A DNA stretch of 64,000 nucleotides from Mayamaea pseudoterrestris (GCA_027923505.1 BROI01000011.1:930001-994000); one strand, 5' to 3'. Shown: positions 1-9,965, counted from the first letter of the stretch. Numbers and translations: made by a program. The notes: a model not told the origin generated them from the letters alone.

Positions 1-2276
1 TATCCATGGTAGCTGCCAGCAGAGCCCCATGACGGTGCATGAGGAGGATACGGCCCTTGGAAGCCAGGACCTCGGCCTTCGTACATTGGCGCATGCGGAC
101 CGTCATAGCTCATCATACTGTCCGACCGACTAAATCCACCGTGATAATGCCCGCCTTCAAACGATTGGTTGCGACTCTCCAGTGCTTGATGAGAGTGCAT
201 GTTATGATGGTGATGCTGCGATGACGGTGCCAGGTTTGAGTGATGCATTGGCGGTGGCCCGTGGTCTTGACTTGCGCTCGCTCCAAGCATCGGATAGTCT
301 TGCGTAAACGAAAAGCTCGACATAAGTCCATTACCCGCGCTCACGGCGCCAAAGCTATCTTGCGGTGCAATCTCCCACGATGGAATTTGTCCAACCGCTG
401 GATGTCGGCCTTCGTGAGGTCCGCCACTTCCATCAACATTCATCGGAGTCATGGTCGATGCGGAAGAACCCGGTCGCGAAGATGTTTCTGGGTGACGAGG
501 CATGGGTGGAGCCGACTCGAGAGAATACGAATATGAAGGCGGCTTGCCGTAAAAGCTGTCAATCGCCGACGATGGTTCCTTTCCGTACAGAGTGCTCGTG
601 TGCGGCGACTTGATGATTATTTTTGACTCATGCTTTGGCTTGCTGGGAGATGAGGGTGGAGTACATTCAATCGAAAGTGGACTCGTCTTCTTTTCATTGT
701 CAAGACGAACCTTCTTGGACGACTGAGTCACTTCATCCGACGGCGCCTTGCGAAGCTCCGTCGCGTCAGCATCCTCCTTGGTATCCATTTCCTCCCTGAC
801 GTCGTCTCCATCGTGCGTCCGCTTTCCAGTCGTCGCTTCGGTTGCTGAATTGAATGAAAAGTGTGTCTCGCTGCGCTCGTGGTGATGATGCGACGAGGAC
901 GGAAGAAGTAATCCACTGCTTCCACTTCCGCACTTCATGAGATCAAGCGAACCGTCCGAGGCATTATTAGGACTCGTTGCAAAAGTTCTTTGCGAAGAAT
1001 CCTTCTTGAGCAATAGTTCCTTTGACTTCTTGTCATGCATGGGTGACTGCGCCGACGCAACCGACGAGAGCGAATCAAGAGACGATTGCAATTTTTGCTT
1101 CTTCAACACCATCTTTTCCACTCCTTCCGTCGGAGAATTGGTCAGACTGCTACTATTTGAATGCGCTCTTGTCAATGCGACTTCCTTGCTTGCCTCGGAA
1201 TGATCATCGTGATCATTGTCATGATGCAAGTGATGATGTTTTCGCTGCCGTCCCAATCGTCGTCGCATTTCCTCCTCGTCCACCGAAGTGACTTGATTCA
1301 GCTGACCCCATGAAGCATCACCCGACAAGGAAGCTTGATCGGCATGCATGGCTGGTCCGTAGTGCGGAGAAACATCCATGGCGTTCGGATTATGCGACTT
1401 GTGCCCCTTTTCCACGCTTCGGTCGAACGAATTGGAAACGGCGCGCGAAACGGCAGCTGCCCGCGAGTAAGGTTCCTGCTGCTGATGCTGCATCATGTGC
1501 GCATGACTTGGATATGATGGAGGACGAGCATGCGGTGGCGGCGGGCCGCCTCCAGTGTAGGATGACGGTAGTGGCGGTCCCCATGATGGTCCAGCCGTGT
1601 CGTAACCTTGAAATGGAGGTTGCTGCGGCGGGCCTCCGTACATGTGCGGAGCCGGTCCATGGTGTGACGGAGGCTGCTGTCCTCCTCGGTAGGGGAGCCG
1701 ATGCTGCTGCTGAAAATTGCCCGGAGGCGGTGGTCCTTGGTAGTGATGATCGTAGTGATGCGGCTGCGGTGGCGGCGGACCATACGCGTGGTTCGGACGA
1801 CTGTAACTGGCGTAAAATCGACCCGCTCCAGGTGATACTTGCATGGGCGCTCCTCGATGGTGATGATGCTGCTGATGCTGTTGATGATGATGCGGCGGAA
1901 AATTATGCTGTCGCTCATGAGGTTGAAAGGCGCTGTTTCCTGTCGACACGCTGGAGCGGCCTTCCAAGTTCCTCGCTAAGCTGCTGGATGGATACTCCAA
2001 TGACCTTTCGCCACTGCTGCCATTGCCATCATGCTCATCCTTGGTAGCAGCAGCGGCAGCATCATCGGAATGCTTATTTGCATGCTTGGGCGTCCGCGCT
2101 TGACTTGCCGTATCGCTCGTTCCGGCGGAACATGACTTGCCAGCGTCGTGCTTGACGCTGGTATCCACCGTGATGACATCCGGTGGCGGAGGAGCATTCA
2201 CCTTGCTGCTGTTGCTAGACAAGAGCTGCTCGTCCTTGCCCTTGTCGTCGTCGGTTGAGCCATGAGCGTCTTCCAT
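1..2276 (-). CDS. Long His/Pro/Gln-rich low-complexity protein, 3' part beyond the window
   Basis: An uninterrupted reading frame starts at the ATG at 2274-2276 and stays open to the left edge (at least 758 residues), so the gene is partial. The N-terminus is acidic and Ser-rich (MEDAHGSTDDDKGKD). Residues of about 140-350 form a His/Gln/Pro/Gly/Tyr-rich stretch with HHHQQHQQHHHH and PPPP runs, followed by a charged middle with a His/Asp cluster and several basic patches. No folded domain is visible. The composition recalls the N-terminal half of the zinc-knuckle gene at 31384-34587, and an intrinsically disordered nuclear regulator is a reasonable guess. The conserved domain, if there is one, should lie past the window edge. 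Function unknown. Confidence 0.7.
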   Translation of the reverse strand, partial: MEDAHGSTDDDKGKDEQLLSSNSSKVNAPPPPDVITVDTSVKHDAGKSCSAGTSDTASQARTPKHANKHSDDAAAAATKDEHDGNGSSGERSLEYPSSSLARNLEGRSSVSTGNSAFQPHERQHNFPPHHHQQHQQHHHHRGAPMQVSPGAGRFYASYSRPNHAYGPPPPQPHHYDHHYQGPPPPGNFQQQHRLPYRGGQQPPSHHGPAPHMYGGPPQQPPFQGYDTAGPSWGPPLPSSYTGGGPPPPHARPPSYPSHAHMMQHQQQEPYSRAAAVSRAVSNSFDRSVEKGHKSHNPNAMDVSPHYGPAMHADQASLSGDASWGQLNQVTSVDEEEMRRRLGRQRKHHHLHHDNDHDDHSEASKEVALTRAHSNSSSLTNSPTEGVEKMVLKKQKLQSSLDSLSSVASAQSPMHDKKSKELLLKKDSSQRTFATSPNNASDGSLDLMKCGSGSSGLLLPSSSHHHHERSETHFSFNSATEATTGKRTHDGDDVREEMDTKEDADATELRKAPSDEVTQSSKKVRLDNEKKTSPLSIECTPPSSPSKPKHESKIIIKSPHTSTLYGKEPSSAIDSFYGKPPSYSYSLESAPPMPRHPETSSRPGSSASTMTPMNVDGSGGPHEGRHPAVGQIPSWEIAPQDSFGAVSAGNGLMSSFSFTQDYPMLGASASQDHGPPPMHHSNLAPSSQHHHHNMHSHQALESRNQSFEGGHYHGGFSRSDSMMSYDGPHAPMYEGRGPGFQGPYPPHAPSWGSAGSYHG

Positions 2277-3206
2277 TGTTGTTGATCAAAAAGTCAACGT
2301 CCAAGAGTTGAACGGATGGAGCGAACGACTATACTCGATCGATTGTTGCTCGTTGGGTTCGATATGGGGGTGTTGGCACGCGAAACTAGCGATCGCTGTT
2401 CAACGGATGGTTTGTCGCCATTCCAGCTTAATTGCGGTTAAATAAGCGGTAAATTTGGATCCTACAATCAACTACATACTGATTTGATATCGCCCGTTGT
2501 GTCGCCAATAGTTCAAAAGCTCGGATACCTAACGTGACAGGCGTGTTTGCGTCGGCAAGGCCGGCGTGCCAGACACAATGCAGTCATGCCGGGATAAGTT
2601 TCAGTTTGGTTGCGTAAGTATGTCTTTGAAGCTCAACCACATGCTAACGTTCCCTGTTAACCGGCCTATATACACGAAAGGAAATAGTGATTGATGCTAG
2701 ACGTGTGAATCAGCGCGAATGAAGGTCCATGTCCAATGAAGTGCACGAGGAATATTTGTGACGCCATCCGGACAGATTATTGGATGCAAGCAACACCGAT
2801 ACGAGTTTAGTTGGCATGTTGGATGTGGTTTGGAGGAGGAGTAAATGAGGAACCACCGATAATGGAGTGGTTGACGATTATAAACATGCTTAAAGTTGCT
2901 TTTGTGCCGTAAAGGACAATCAGCGACATCAACAGCTCACTCACAAAGGGGACATGTGCCTACGACTATTACTGTAATCACTCGCATTGCCAATCCAAAC
3001 GGAGACTTTTATGTCGATATGCTCCAAAATACCGGTTTCCTCGCTCGTCTAATGCGTCGTCTCCTCGTACTTGTGCAAGTAAGTAATGAGTTCGGATGCA
3101 AAGCGAAGCGTCAACGGTGCAGTACCGGTACGATCATAGGAGGTTCTGTTTCGTTGCCGTATCTTTGCGGTCAAAAGGCAGACGACTCCACAGCATAGAA
3201 ATTGCC
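2277..3206. other. Intergenic, divergent promoter region
   Basis: This stretch separates the divergent genes starting at 2276 and 3207. Short frames occur, but none has coding character. A donor-like CAA/GTAAGT at 3079 follows a short ATG frame (3019-3078). No downstream acceptor I tried restores the phase of the gene at 3207, so I do not call an exon. Confidence 0.5.
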
Positions 3207-4031
3207 ATGAAGGTCCCGTTAGCCAGTCATTCGATAGCAATTCTTGTCCTAGCTCGCTTCAATGTCGAGTGCTTGAAGATATCAGGCGAGGTGTCAAGAA
3301 GACGAGCATTCGTTTCAGTCGTAAACACATGCGGCACGATTGGCCTTTCGCAGCCGTCTGGTGCATCCGACACGGAATCAACAACATTGCTAGACTATCA
3401 TGATCGCGATCGATATATGAACAAGAATGTTCTCATTCGAGAAGACTATTGGTACATGACAGGAAAGACCCCGCCAAGGCTTTTAAGTGGTCCGCTCAAA
3501 GGCGACGATCCTGCGTTTAACGCGTTTGGAAGCTGTGCATCCGAGGTAAAAGGAGAGAATTCTTGCACATACGTAAGCTTGAAGCAACGAATCCCTGCAT
3601 ATACCAAGTATGGAAACTCCATTGCCTATGGTGCGAAGGAAATGTCGCAACTTGGACGAGTCTTGGAGCAGTTGGAAGCACAACCAACAAATGAAGAGCT
3701 CTGGCAAAGAGCGACGGAGTTTGTTGCTCTTCAGGACCGAATGGCTCCACCACCACTCGTCGATGCAGAACTGAAAATGATATTGCTTGCAACTGCACTC
3801 ATGATATCACCAGCATTTCCATCGCCGAGTCGGGAGCTGTTGGTCGCCCGCTTTTATGCCAACGAGGCACACTTTGCATCAAGCACACTCGTCAAAGCAA
3901 TGCGAGAGAAAAACTCACAACAAGCACGAGCGGCATGGGAGTTTGGTCGCGATAGCTGGAACTCTTACTTTCAGGTGGTCAATCGATCCATTTCGCCAAA
4001 GGTTGGCGACAAATTCGAAGCTATCGCTTGA
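3207..4031 (+). CDS. Putative thylakoid-lumen protein with twin-arginine signal
   Basis: This 274-residue protein starts at the ATG at 3207; an ATG at 3096 is also in frame but adds a sequence without targeting character. The N-terminus has a hydrophobic stretch (MKVPLASHSIAILVLARF), then an RRR-plus-hydrophobic segment (SRRRAFVSVVNTCGTIGLS) ending in small residues. This resembles a plastid leader followed by a twin-arginine lumen signal. The mature part is helical, with the recognisable stretch YWYMTGKTPPR, two Cys (GSCASEVKGENSCTY) and several amphipathic helices towards the C-terminus. Such Cys-pair, helical lumen proteins occur in ochrophytes, and an extrinsic photosystem protein is possible. 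Family assignment is by general appearance only. The true 5' end could include another exon. Confidence 0.6.
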   Translation: MKVPLASHSIAILVLARFNVECLKISGEVSRRRAFVSVVNTCGTIGLSQPSGASDTESTTLLDYHDRDRYMNKNVLIREDYWYMTGKTPPRLLSGPLKGDDPAFNAFGSCASEVKGENSCTYVSLKQRIPAYTKYGNSIAYGAKEMSQLGRVLEQLEAQPTNEELWQRATEFVALQDRMAPPPLVDAELKMILLATALMISPAFPSPSRELLVARFYANEAHFASSTLVKAMREKNSQQARAAWEFGRDSWNSYFQVVNRSISPKVGDKFEAIA

Positions 4032-4343
4032 AAATGCGGAAGCATGCCACAGCCCGAAAAATCCTCTGTCCACTCATGAAGAAACATCATAGTACAACGA
4101 TACTCGGGTTATATAACTGAAAGACCAATCTATGTTGGGTTCCATTGAGTGATGTAGAACCGTCGGATTATATAATACATGCTACGGTACAGTAGGAGAA
4201 GAATGTACTTTGAGGCTACAGTACAAGTAGAAGGTCATATTTGTCTGTCGATAGCTTTGGAGATTGATCTAGCCGAAGTTTACAAGTATCCGTAACTACA
4301 GCCCAAGACGACATGGGCAGATGTGGTGTTCAAAAGTCGTCAG
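4032..4343. other. Convergent 3' intergenic region
   Basis: Tail-to-tail spacer between the lumen-protein gene and the RIQ-like gene. It is AT-rich in places (tatataatac near 4170) and must hold both polyadenylation regions. No gene seen. Confidence 0.5.
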
Positions 4344-5176
4344 TTACTTCTTGATGAGTTGTCCGAGGATGGCACCGCCCGCAAACGCCGCGATGGCTCC
4401 AACTAGGGAAGCTCCCACAATTGTTGTTTGGAGCGCAACATTTAGAACCGAATCATCCGGGATGAAGGCGACAGCCCCATATGCACTGGCCAAGAGACCA
4501 AGGCCAAGAACGGGGAAGGCGGCTGATGGAATGCCTACAGCGCCTGCCAATAATGGCAATGCTGCAGGAGCAACATCAACAATGGTTGGCAAAAGTGGCA
4601 ATAGTTCAGGGCCAGATGCTTCAACGAGAACCTGCAGAGTGGAAAGAGTGAGAAAAATAGAAAATACATGACAAGGCGAATTAATGAAGCTGTTGATCCA
4701 TCGTGGAACGAGCAAGCTGCATCTTCTAATGACTCACCAAAATATCAGGATTGCTAGCGGCTAATTCAAGAAATGGCTCCAAGCTACTAAGCTTAATTCC
4801 CGCTTTCGAAGCCTTGCTTAGCAAACCACTGGCAGCGACCTTGCTAAGAAGTTGCTTTTGTTCCACATCCCTCAACAATTCTTTGACGGCAATGTTGTTC
4901 CCAATCGAGTCAACTTCGCCTCGCAGTGTCGCCGAAAGAACAGTACTCGACGATGGTCGACTTATTGGTGCAAAAGCGGAAGATAACGCGCAGAGCGCAG
5001 CTATGAAAGAAACACAGCAAGCAAGCAAGCAACAATGAGGGAATTTGGTTTCGAAAATGTCAAATTTTGATTTCGCGTTGTCTCGTCTTGATAATGATGA
5101 TCGCCTGTCCTGCTCTACCGGATACATTAACTCAATTCTACGTAAACTCACCTGCAAGTACAAGGCTGAACTTCAT
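4344..5176 (-). CDS. RIQ/DUF1118-like plastid thylakoid protein, three exons
   Basis: I assemble three exons. Exon 1 is 5176-5152 (25 nt, MKFSLVLA plus one base), exon 2 is 5000-4738 and exon 3 is 4631-4344, joined across GTGAGT/AG introns at 5001-5151 and 4632-4737. Phases match exactly and give 191 residues. The tiny first exon completes a classical signal peptide, MKFSLVLAAALCALSSAFAP, whose SAFAP end is the ASAFAP motif that directs proteins into secondary plastids. The mature part has repeated LLSKVAASGLLSKASKAG-type segments, followed by a Pro/Leu/Ala-rich region with two hydrophobic spans. This matches the DUF1118 family, which includes RIQ1/RIQ2 of plant grana, proteins affecting light-harvesting organisation and non-photochemical quenching. 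Targeting is well supported; the family call is moderate. Confidence 0.72.
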
Positions 5177-5354
5177 GGTTGGAACGGTAATTTGGTAGTG
5201 GTTGAAGATCTGTCGGCATGGTCGTGCTGCCGGCAACGACGACGCGACGATTCGTGGTCGAGTACGTCAGTCCGCCCAATGTCGTTCCGGTACACAGCTG
5301 AACGATGCGACATTTCGAATCGGCATCATCCGTCTCACTTTTGCAGAAAGCACC

Positions 5355-6011
5355 ATGAAGACGACCAATCACCGACTCTCAGGTACAAAACAAGGCATTC
5401 GAGTGAATGTATCTTCCAATAGCAAAGATGATACTTCCTCCAATGCCGCTGCAAACCAAAAACGAAGCAAACAACGAAACGGACCACTGCAAAACATGCT
5501 CATTGCCGTGACATCGGCCTCGTCACAAGAAACTGACACATTAACATCATCAAGTACTACTACTCAACACGAGCCACACTACAAGGATATTTGCAAGTTA
5601 TGCGAATTTGCTGGTGCCAAAGTCACGTCTCAGGTTCATCGAAAGGTCAATTGCGTCGTGGCAACGGAAGCGGCAACCATTTCCGCCACCCAGCGCGTCC
5701 GCAAGGCTTGGAGCAAGGGAATACCCGTTGTATCCGTCGCATGGGCGCGAGACTGCATTTCAGCTGATAAATTAGTGTCTATGGAGGATTTTAGGTTTCA
5801 TGCGCCGGTAAAGGCAGATATTGTGAGTGGAAAAAGTGATTCTGTCGAGGCAAAACTTTACAAGGCACTAGATGAGACTGTAGCTACAAAAGAGGAGACT
5901 TCTGCGCGTGTGTTGGATTTGGGATGCTGTTGCGCTTGTCATGAACTGGGTACATTGGGTTGTCCTTGGTGTGCCGACTGTTCCGTCAACAGCAGTGCCG
6001 TCAACACCTGA
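5355..6011 (+). CDS. BRCT-domain protein with Cys-rich tail
   Basis: The 218-residue protein starts at the ATG at 5355 in context CACCATGA; the frame is open further upstream but without an ATG. A single BRCT domain covers about residues 45-146, recognised by the hydrophobic start (MLIAVTSAS), the central VNCVVATEAAT strand and the signature VVSVAWARDCI with the conserved Trp130. BRCT domains bind phosphoproteins or DNA ends in damage signalling and replication. The last 30 residues are unusual, with a Cys cluster (CCCACHELGTLGCPWCADC) that could bind zinc. Its promoter (178 bp) is shared with the divergent plastid gene. A specific orthologue is not recognisable. Confidence 0.75.
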   Translation: MKTTNHRLSGTKQGIRVNVSSNSKDDTSSNAAANQKRSKQRNGPLQNMLIAVTSASSQETDTLTSSSTTTQHEPHYKDICKLCEFAGAKVTSQVHRKVNCVVATEAATISATQRVRKAWSKGIPVVSVAWARDCISADKLVSMEDFRFHAPVKADIVSGKSDSVEAKLYKALDETVATKEETSARVLDLGCCCACHELGTLGCPWCADCSVNSSAVNT

Positions 6012-6234
6012 TCGAATGCCCAACCATGTTGTGGCCTACGTGTATGATGCTTGACGATTCAACAGTTATGATAGAGGCTTGGTCAACCAAATAGGAACGC
6101 CGACAAGAAATTAGATCATGTTTAAATATGGCAGGAGCAAGAAGTGTGAAAGAGACATTTTAGTTCCTTGTGCAATCAAAAATACGATTATACATAATTT
6201 ACATTACAAATTAGGTGCAACTATACAGAATCTA

Positions 6235-6972
6235 TCATGACGCCCATAGTGTAAGATCCTCTCGTGTCGCCTTTTGTTCCAACACCAGTCTCCAGAATGC
6301 AATGATTGCTGGCCCAGCGCGACACGCCATTGCGCAACACTGCAGCAGCGTTCCCACCGACTCATTTACAAAGGACGTATGAGTCGCAAGAACCTTACTG
6401 TCTGGAGTCGTAACAACAACCAGCGTTCCAGCAGATTGCTCCTCCATTGCCGTCGGGTCCAAGGAAATTGTTGCATTAACATGATCGTTGCTTTCCTCAT
6501 TGTGAATCAAGCAAGTCGATGCCGTCGGAAGAAAGTGCAGCTCCACTCCAGCGTCCAGTAGAGCCGACACTGCGGCATGAAGACATGCAGCTAATATGGA
6601 ACCGTCAGCTGATAGAATTTGAATGACAATTTGTATGACTGCTCGTGGATATGACTCCAACACAATGGCTGATGACAAGGTTGTCGTCAACAAGTGTTCC
6701 CACTCGCGCTCGTATGTTGGTGCACTCGAGGAGCCATCGCTACCAGCGTTGCTGCTATTCCCCGACTTGATGACGACGGATACAACTGCCTCTTGCCGCT
6801 CCTGCTGCACCAGTCGGGGCGCCAGTGGTCCGTGCACGGAAGCTAACACGTGCGTTGCCCCAGACTTCCAGAGGGCCGAGCCGTCGGAGTTTTGTAGCGT
6901 GCCCAGCTCACAGGCCAATGGACGAAGGCTGCTCGTGGGACGTCCGTCAGTCCGAATATTGTTATTAGTCAT
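6235..6972 (-). CDS. RRP46: Exosome core subunit RRP46/EXOSC5 (RNase PH-like)
   Basis: This 245-residue protein is full length for the family. Near the start it has RPTSSLRPLACELGTL, then DGSALWKSGATHVLASVHGP, the typical opening of RNase PH-fold exosome ring proteins of the RRP46 type. Later hallmarks are ESYPRAVIQIVIQILSADG, LAACLHAAVSALLDAGVEL and an SLDPTAMEEQSA strand-turn. In other eukaryotes RRP46 is one of six catalytically inactive ring subunits that thread RNA to RRP44/RRP6 in nucleus and cytosol. The gene is intronless, starts at an ATG and is divergent from TruA (286 bp apart). The TRF4-like polymerase two genes away activates the same complex in other organisms, but a link through proximity is only suggestive. 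Confidence 0.88.
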   Translation of the reverse strand: MTNNNIRTDGRPTSSLRPLACELGTLQNSDGSALWKSGATHVLASVHGPLAPRLVQQERQEAVVSVVIKSGNSSNAGSDGSSSAPTYEREWEHLLTTTLSSAIVLESYPRAVIQIVIQILSADGSILAACLHAAVSALLDAGVELHFLPTASTCLIHNEESNDHVNATISLDPTAMEEQSAGTLVVVTTPDSKVLATHTSFVNESVGTLLQCCAMACRAGPAIIAFWRLVLEQKATREDLTLWAS

Positions 6973-7258
6973 GGTAATGATGGTGCTGTTAGGTGATCGT
7001 AATGCTCTGTTTTGGTTGGCAAATTCTGCTTCGTTCCATTAATTCGTGGCGGACATTCTTGTACCGGTCAGACATAATGACGTTTTGGATAGATTCGCGG
7101 CGCCCGCGACAACCACAACACACTCACATTCGAAATTGGAGTTGCGTCCGTTTTCCTCGCCGCAGATTCAAATCATTGTAAATTACAGTGCATGACACTC
7201 CAAGAACATGTCCTTGTCAATTCAATAACAAGTAAATGAACCACTTGGATAGTTTCTA

Positions 7259-8224
7259 ATGCAGAAGCTTGGCCAACGGGGTCATTGGGCGGCGCAGGCC
7301 TTACTGATCCTTTGGACCAATTATTTCATGCACTTTGCGTTTCATAAGAAAGACTGTCAAGTCAGTGCGCTCTCTTCGCCTAAAACACGTTACCGCGCGA
7401 GAGTAGCATACGATGGCGCCGGCTTCCAGGGATTCCAACTGCAAGGTGGCGAAAAACGGACCGTCCAAAGCGAACTGGAACGAGCGCTATCGCAACGCTT
7501 TAATCAGCCAGTCCGAGTGGTTGCAGCAAGTCGGACAGACGCGGGAGTTCATGCTTGTGAGCAAGCAATTCATTTTGATTTGAATCAAGACCTCGATGTG
7601 GAAGATTTAGAAAGCGTCGAGTATTCGATGCGAAAGATGCTCACGCAGGACGTAAGACTGTTTCGATTGCAACAAGCTCCAGCTTTGCAAATGAAGAGTA
7701 TCAATGGTGTCGAGCGACAGTTATCGTGGAACGTCATGTACGAATCGACCGGAAAGCTATACTCGTACCGCTTATCATTAAGAGGAGTCATGCATCCACT
7801 GGACCGGCACAATCGGTGGCATCCCGATCTTCCAACTCATCGGCTGGATCCAGAAGAACTTGGTCGCATACTGCAACTCTATGTTGGCACGCACGACTTT
7901 CGGGCGTTTGCTGGTGCTGTGGATGCGTTGGAACGAAAATTAGAGCAGTCAGTCAATACGAAACGAACAGTTTACTCGGTGGACCTTGTGCAAGAGAGCG
8001 AGACATACTATCGCATTGATATACACTTGAAAGGCGCACTTTATAAGCAGGTGCGGAACATGATTGGATCGGCGTTGGACGTTTGGCAGGGAAGGGTGAG
8101 CGAAGATCATTTATTGCATCTTCTCAGCAGCTCCACATGCACTCGCAGAGACAATCGCTCCAAGCCAGCACCGCCTGAAGGCCTCACATTGGAACGAGTA
8201 TACTTTAATGGCGACGAGTTTTGA
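7259..8224 (+). CDS. tRNA pseudouridine synthase, TruA family
   Basis: This 321-residue enzyme opens its catalytic domain with RYRARVAYDGAGFQGFQLQ and carries the TruA catalytic loop SRTDAGVHA, with nucleophile Asp94. Further family features are YRLSLRG, the GTHDFRAFAGA strand and the C-terminal YKQVRNMIGSALDV. TruA enzymes convert uridines 38-40 of the anticodon arm to pseudouridine. About 45 residues precede the domain (MQKLGQRGHWAAQALLILWTN...). They include a hydrophobic patch and an internal Met at residue 24, which suggests an organelle-targeted form, though this is not decisive. The gene is intronless and converges on the TRF4-like gene with about 108 bp between stops. Confidence 0.9.
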   Translation: MQKLGQRGHWAAQALLILWTNYFMHFAFHKKDCQVSALSSPKTRYRARVAYDGAGFQGFQLQGGEKRTVQSELERALSQRFNQPVRVVAASRTDAGVHACEQAIHFDLNQDLDVEDLESVEYSMRKMLTQDVRLFRLQQAPALQMKSINGVERQLSWNVMYESTGKLYSYRLSLRGVMHPLDRHNRWHPDLPTHRLDPEELGRILQLYVGTHDFRAFAGAVDALERKLEQSVNTKRTVYSVDLVQESETYYRIDIHLKGALYKQVRNMIGSALDVWQGRVSEDHLLHLLSSSTCTRRDNRSKPAPPEGLTLERVYFNGDEF

Positions 8225-8332
8225 AGCGACAGCGCGACGCGACACTTAATATGACCTAAGATTATAGAGTATAAACCTTCTCGTACATCAAATCGTTTGC
8301 CATAGAACGTAGCACCTCGGCATCACCCATGA

Positions 8333-9661
8333 TTAGCGATTCTTCTTCCGCTTTTTCTTCTTCTTATCTCGGCGATCGTCTCGCGTCTTGCCTTTCTCTT
8401 CCAATACATCCGCATCTCGCTTTGTAGCTAATTGCTGACCTTGTCGTTTGTTTTGCTTGCGAAGACGCATTTCTTGCGTAGGGTGTATGATAGTTGCAAG
8501 GATCGAATGCGTCGGAACCGACGGCTCAGCCACGTATGCTAACAGCGTCTTGTATGCCACTCCAAACGCTCTTTGAATCAACTGAATACGAAACGATGTT
8601 TGACCAACATCCATGGTCGTTTCCAGTGGATTTTCAATGGCGCATGAAAAGGGCCGTTGCGGCTGCCAAAAGACTTCCTTCTTACTTTGCACTCCCTTGG
8701 GAAAGTAGAAGCCATCGTGACGAACGGATATACCAGTCGTCACAAAATTGAAATCTTGTCCATAGAGCGCAAAGAATTCCAGCAGCAAGCTTCCCAAACA
8801 TTCAATGCATGGGCGTCGAAAGTTTGCCGCGTCGCGAGCCCTATGCTGCAATAAACTGACAATCATGAGCTGCAACATGTACGAGCCAATCCCTCCTGTA
8901 TACGGCTGATGTAGTTCCCGCGACGCCAAAAAGTACTTTAAGCAGATTGTCAGTGGCCGCAGCGGAGGCAAAGACTGCAGCATGGTTGTCATGAGAGAGG
9001 CGGCCAAGACGCCATTCTCTTGAGAGAAGCAAATGTCGACTGATATATTTGTCGATGCATGCGTAAACTTGACAAGAGGTACCCTTGTTTGTTCAATGAC
9101 CTCCAAATAGCTCAACTCGGAGAGCCATTCCCTACGAATCGCATCGGCCAAAATATGCAACGGTGACTGGACTGGAAGTGCATTGTCAGCGTCGTCATTT
9201 ACTTCAGCGACAGATTTCTCATCCTTTTGTTCGCTAAATGATACGACAAGATCAATATCCGATGACGGAAGAAACAGTCCAGTTGCTTGCGATCCAAAGA
9301 CATTGACACTGGCTGTTCCGTTGAAGGCGTTGACGACCAGAGTGCGAACGCGTTCAATGAGTGACTCGCGTTGCACCTTTTCTTCCGCTGTCGGCTCCAT
9401 GAGATGAACGAATTGGACAATCTCATTGTGCAGTGCCACAAGCCGGTGACAATTTTGTGGATGCGTGTAGTCCATCCATGGCGGTAGGGTCGTCATATTT
9501 GTTGCGCTAGTAGGAAAATCATCAGGTCCTCCTGTTGAGGGTTCCGAGGAGTCGTCATGGTCGATTGCGCTATCAACCTTGAAGGAAAGGAAATCATCAT
9601 TCTTCCAATTTTCCTCGTCTAGATGACTGTTATCGCGGTCTTCTGAGTCTTCATCAGACAT
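8333..9661 (-). CDS. TRF4: Non-canonical poly(A) polymerase, TRF4/TENT4-like
   Basis: Translation starts at the ATG at 9661 (442 residues); the frame extends upstream only through a non-ATG codon. After an acidic N-terminus, LPPWMDYTHPQN leads into the nucleotidyltransferase fold. It has the helical-turn GS motif and acidic pair (FGSQATGLFLPSSDIDLVV, Asp135 and Asp137) and the third Asp209 in ISVDICF. The central domain carries RPLTICLKYFLASREL and PYTGGIGSYMLQLMIVSLLQ, the nucleotide-recognition region of the Trf4/5 group. The C-terminus is Lys/Arg-rich (RRDKKKKKRKKNR), as expected for nuclear or nucleolar localisation. Trf4 adds short oligo(A) tails as part of TRAMP to mark RNA for exosome decay. 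All catalytic acids are present, so activity is expected. Confidence 0.88.
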   Translation of the reverse strand: MSDEDSEDRDNSHLDEENWKNDDFLSFKVDSAIDHDDSSEPSTGGPDDFPTSATNMTTLPPWMDYTHPQNCHRLVALHNEIVQFVHLMEPTAEEKVQRESLIERVRTLVVNAFNGTASVNVFGSQATGLFLPSSDIDLVVSFSEQKDEKSVAEVNDDADNALPVQSPLHILADAIRREWLSELSYLEVIEQTRVPLVKFTHASTNISVDICFSQENGVLAASLMTTMLQSLPPLRPLTICLKYFLASRELHQPYTGGIGSYMLQLMIVSLLQHRARDAANFRRPCIECLGSLLLEFFALYGQDFNFVTTGISVRHDGFYFPKGVQSKKEVFWQPQRPFSCAIENPLETTMDVGQTSFRIQLIQRAFGVAYKTLLAYVAEPSVPTHSILATIIHPTQEMRLRKQNKRQGQQLATKRDADVLEEKGKTRDDRRDKKKKKRKKNR

Positions 9662-9965
9662 GGTACAACGGCTGAATCTTTTGTTATAGAAGGTCAATCA
9701 AGGAATCAGAAAAGCAGCAAGCGAAACTTCCATGGTCGGCAAGTTGCGCGAGTGATTGAGTACCACTATGACTGATAAAACGCTACGACACGCATGACTG
9801 TGAGCATCACACGGCTTCGCGCAGCACGACGAGACCATGAAGAACACCCATCAACCTTCGCAGTTATCGGGTAAATAGACGCATGTACCAGCGTTCGATA
9901 AGCTAAAGAGGTCTAATCTCGACTTGCGTCGTTAGATTGGAAGATTTTTGTACGAATCTAGCATC
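9662..9965. other. Divergent promoter region
   Basis: Region between the start codons of the TRF4-like gene and the glycosyltransferase gene. No coding frame and no clear TATA box seen. Confidence 0.45.

Noticed and set aside
1-2276. Plus-strand frame 1310-2047 (245 codons) and others in the same area.
   Set aside because: Shadows of the minus-strand His/Pro-rich gene, whose frame is open across the whole stretch.
3019-3078. Short ATG frame ending at CAA/GTAAGT, possible leader exon for the lumen-protein gene.
   Set aside because: All acceptors tested upstream of the RRR segment give the wrong phase.
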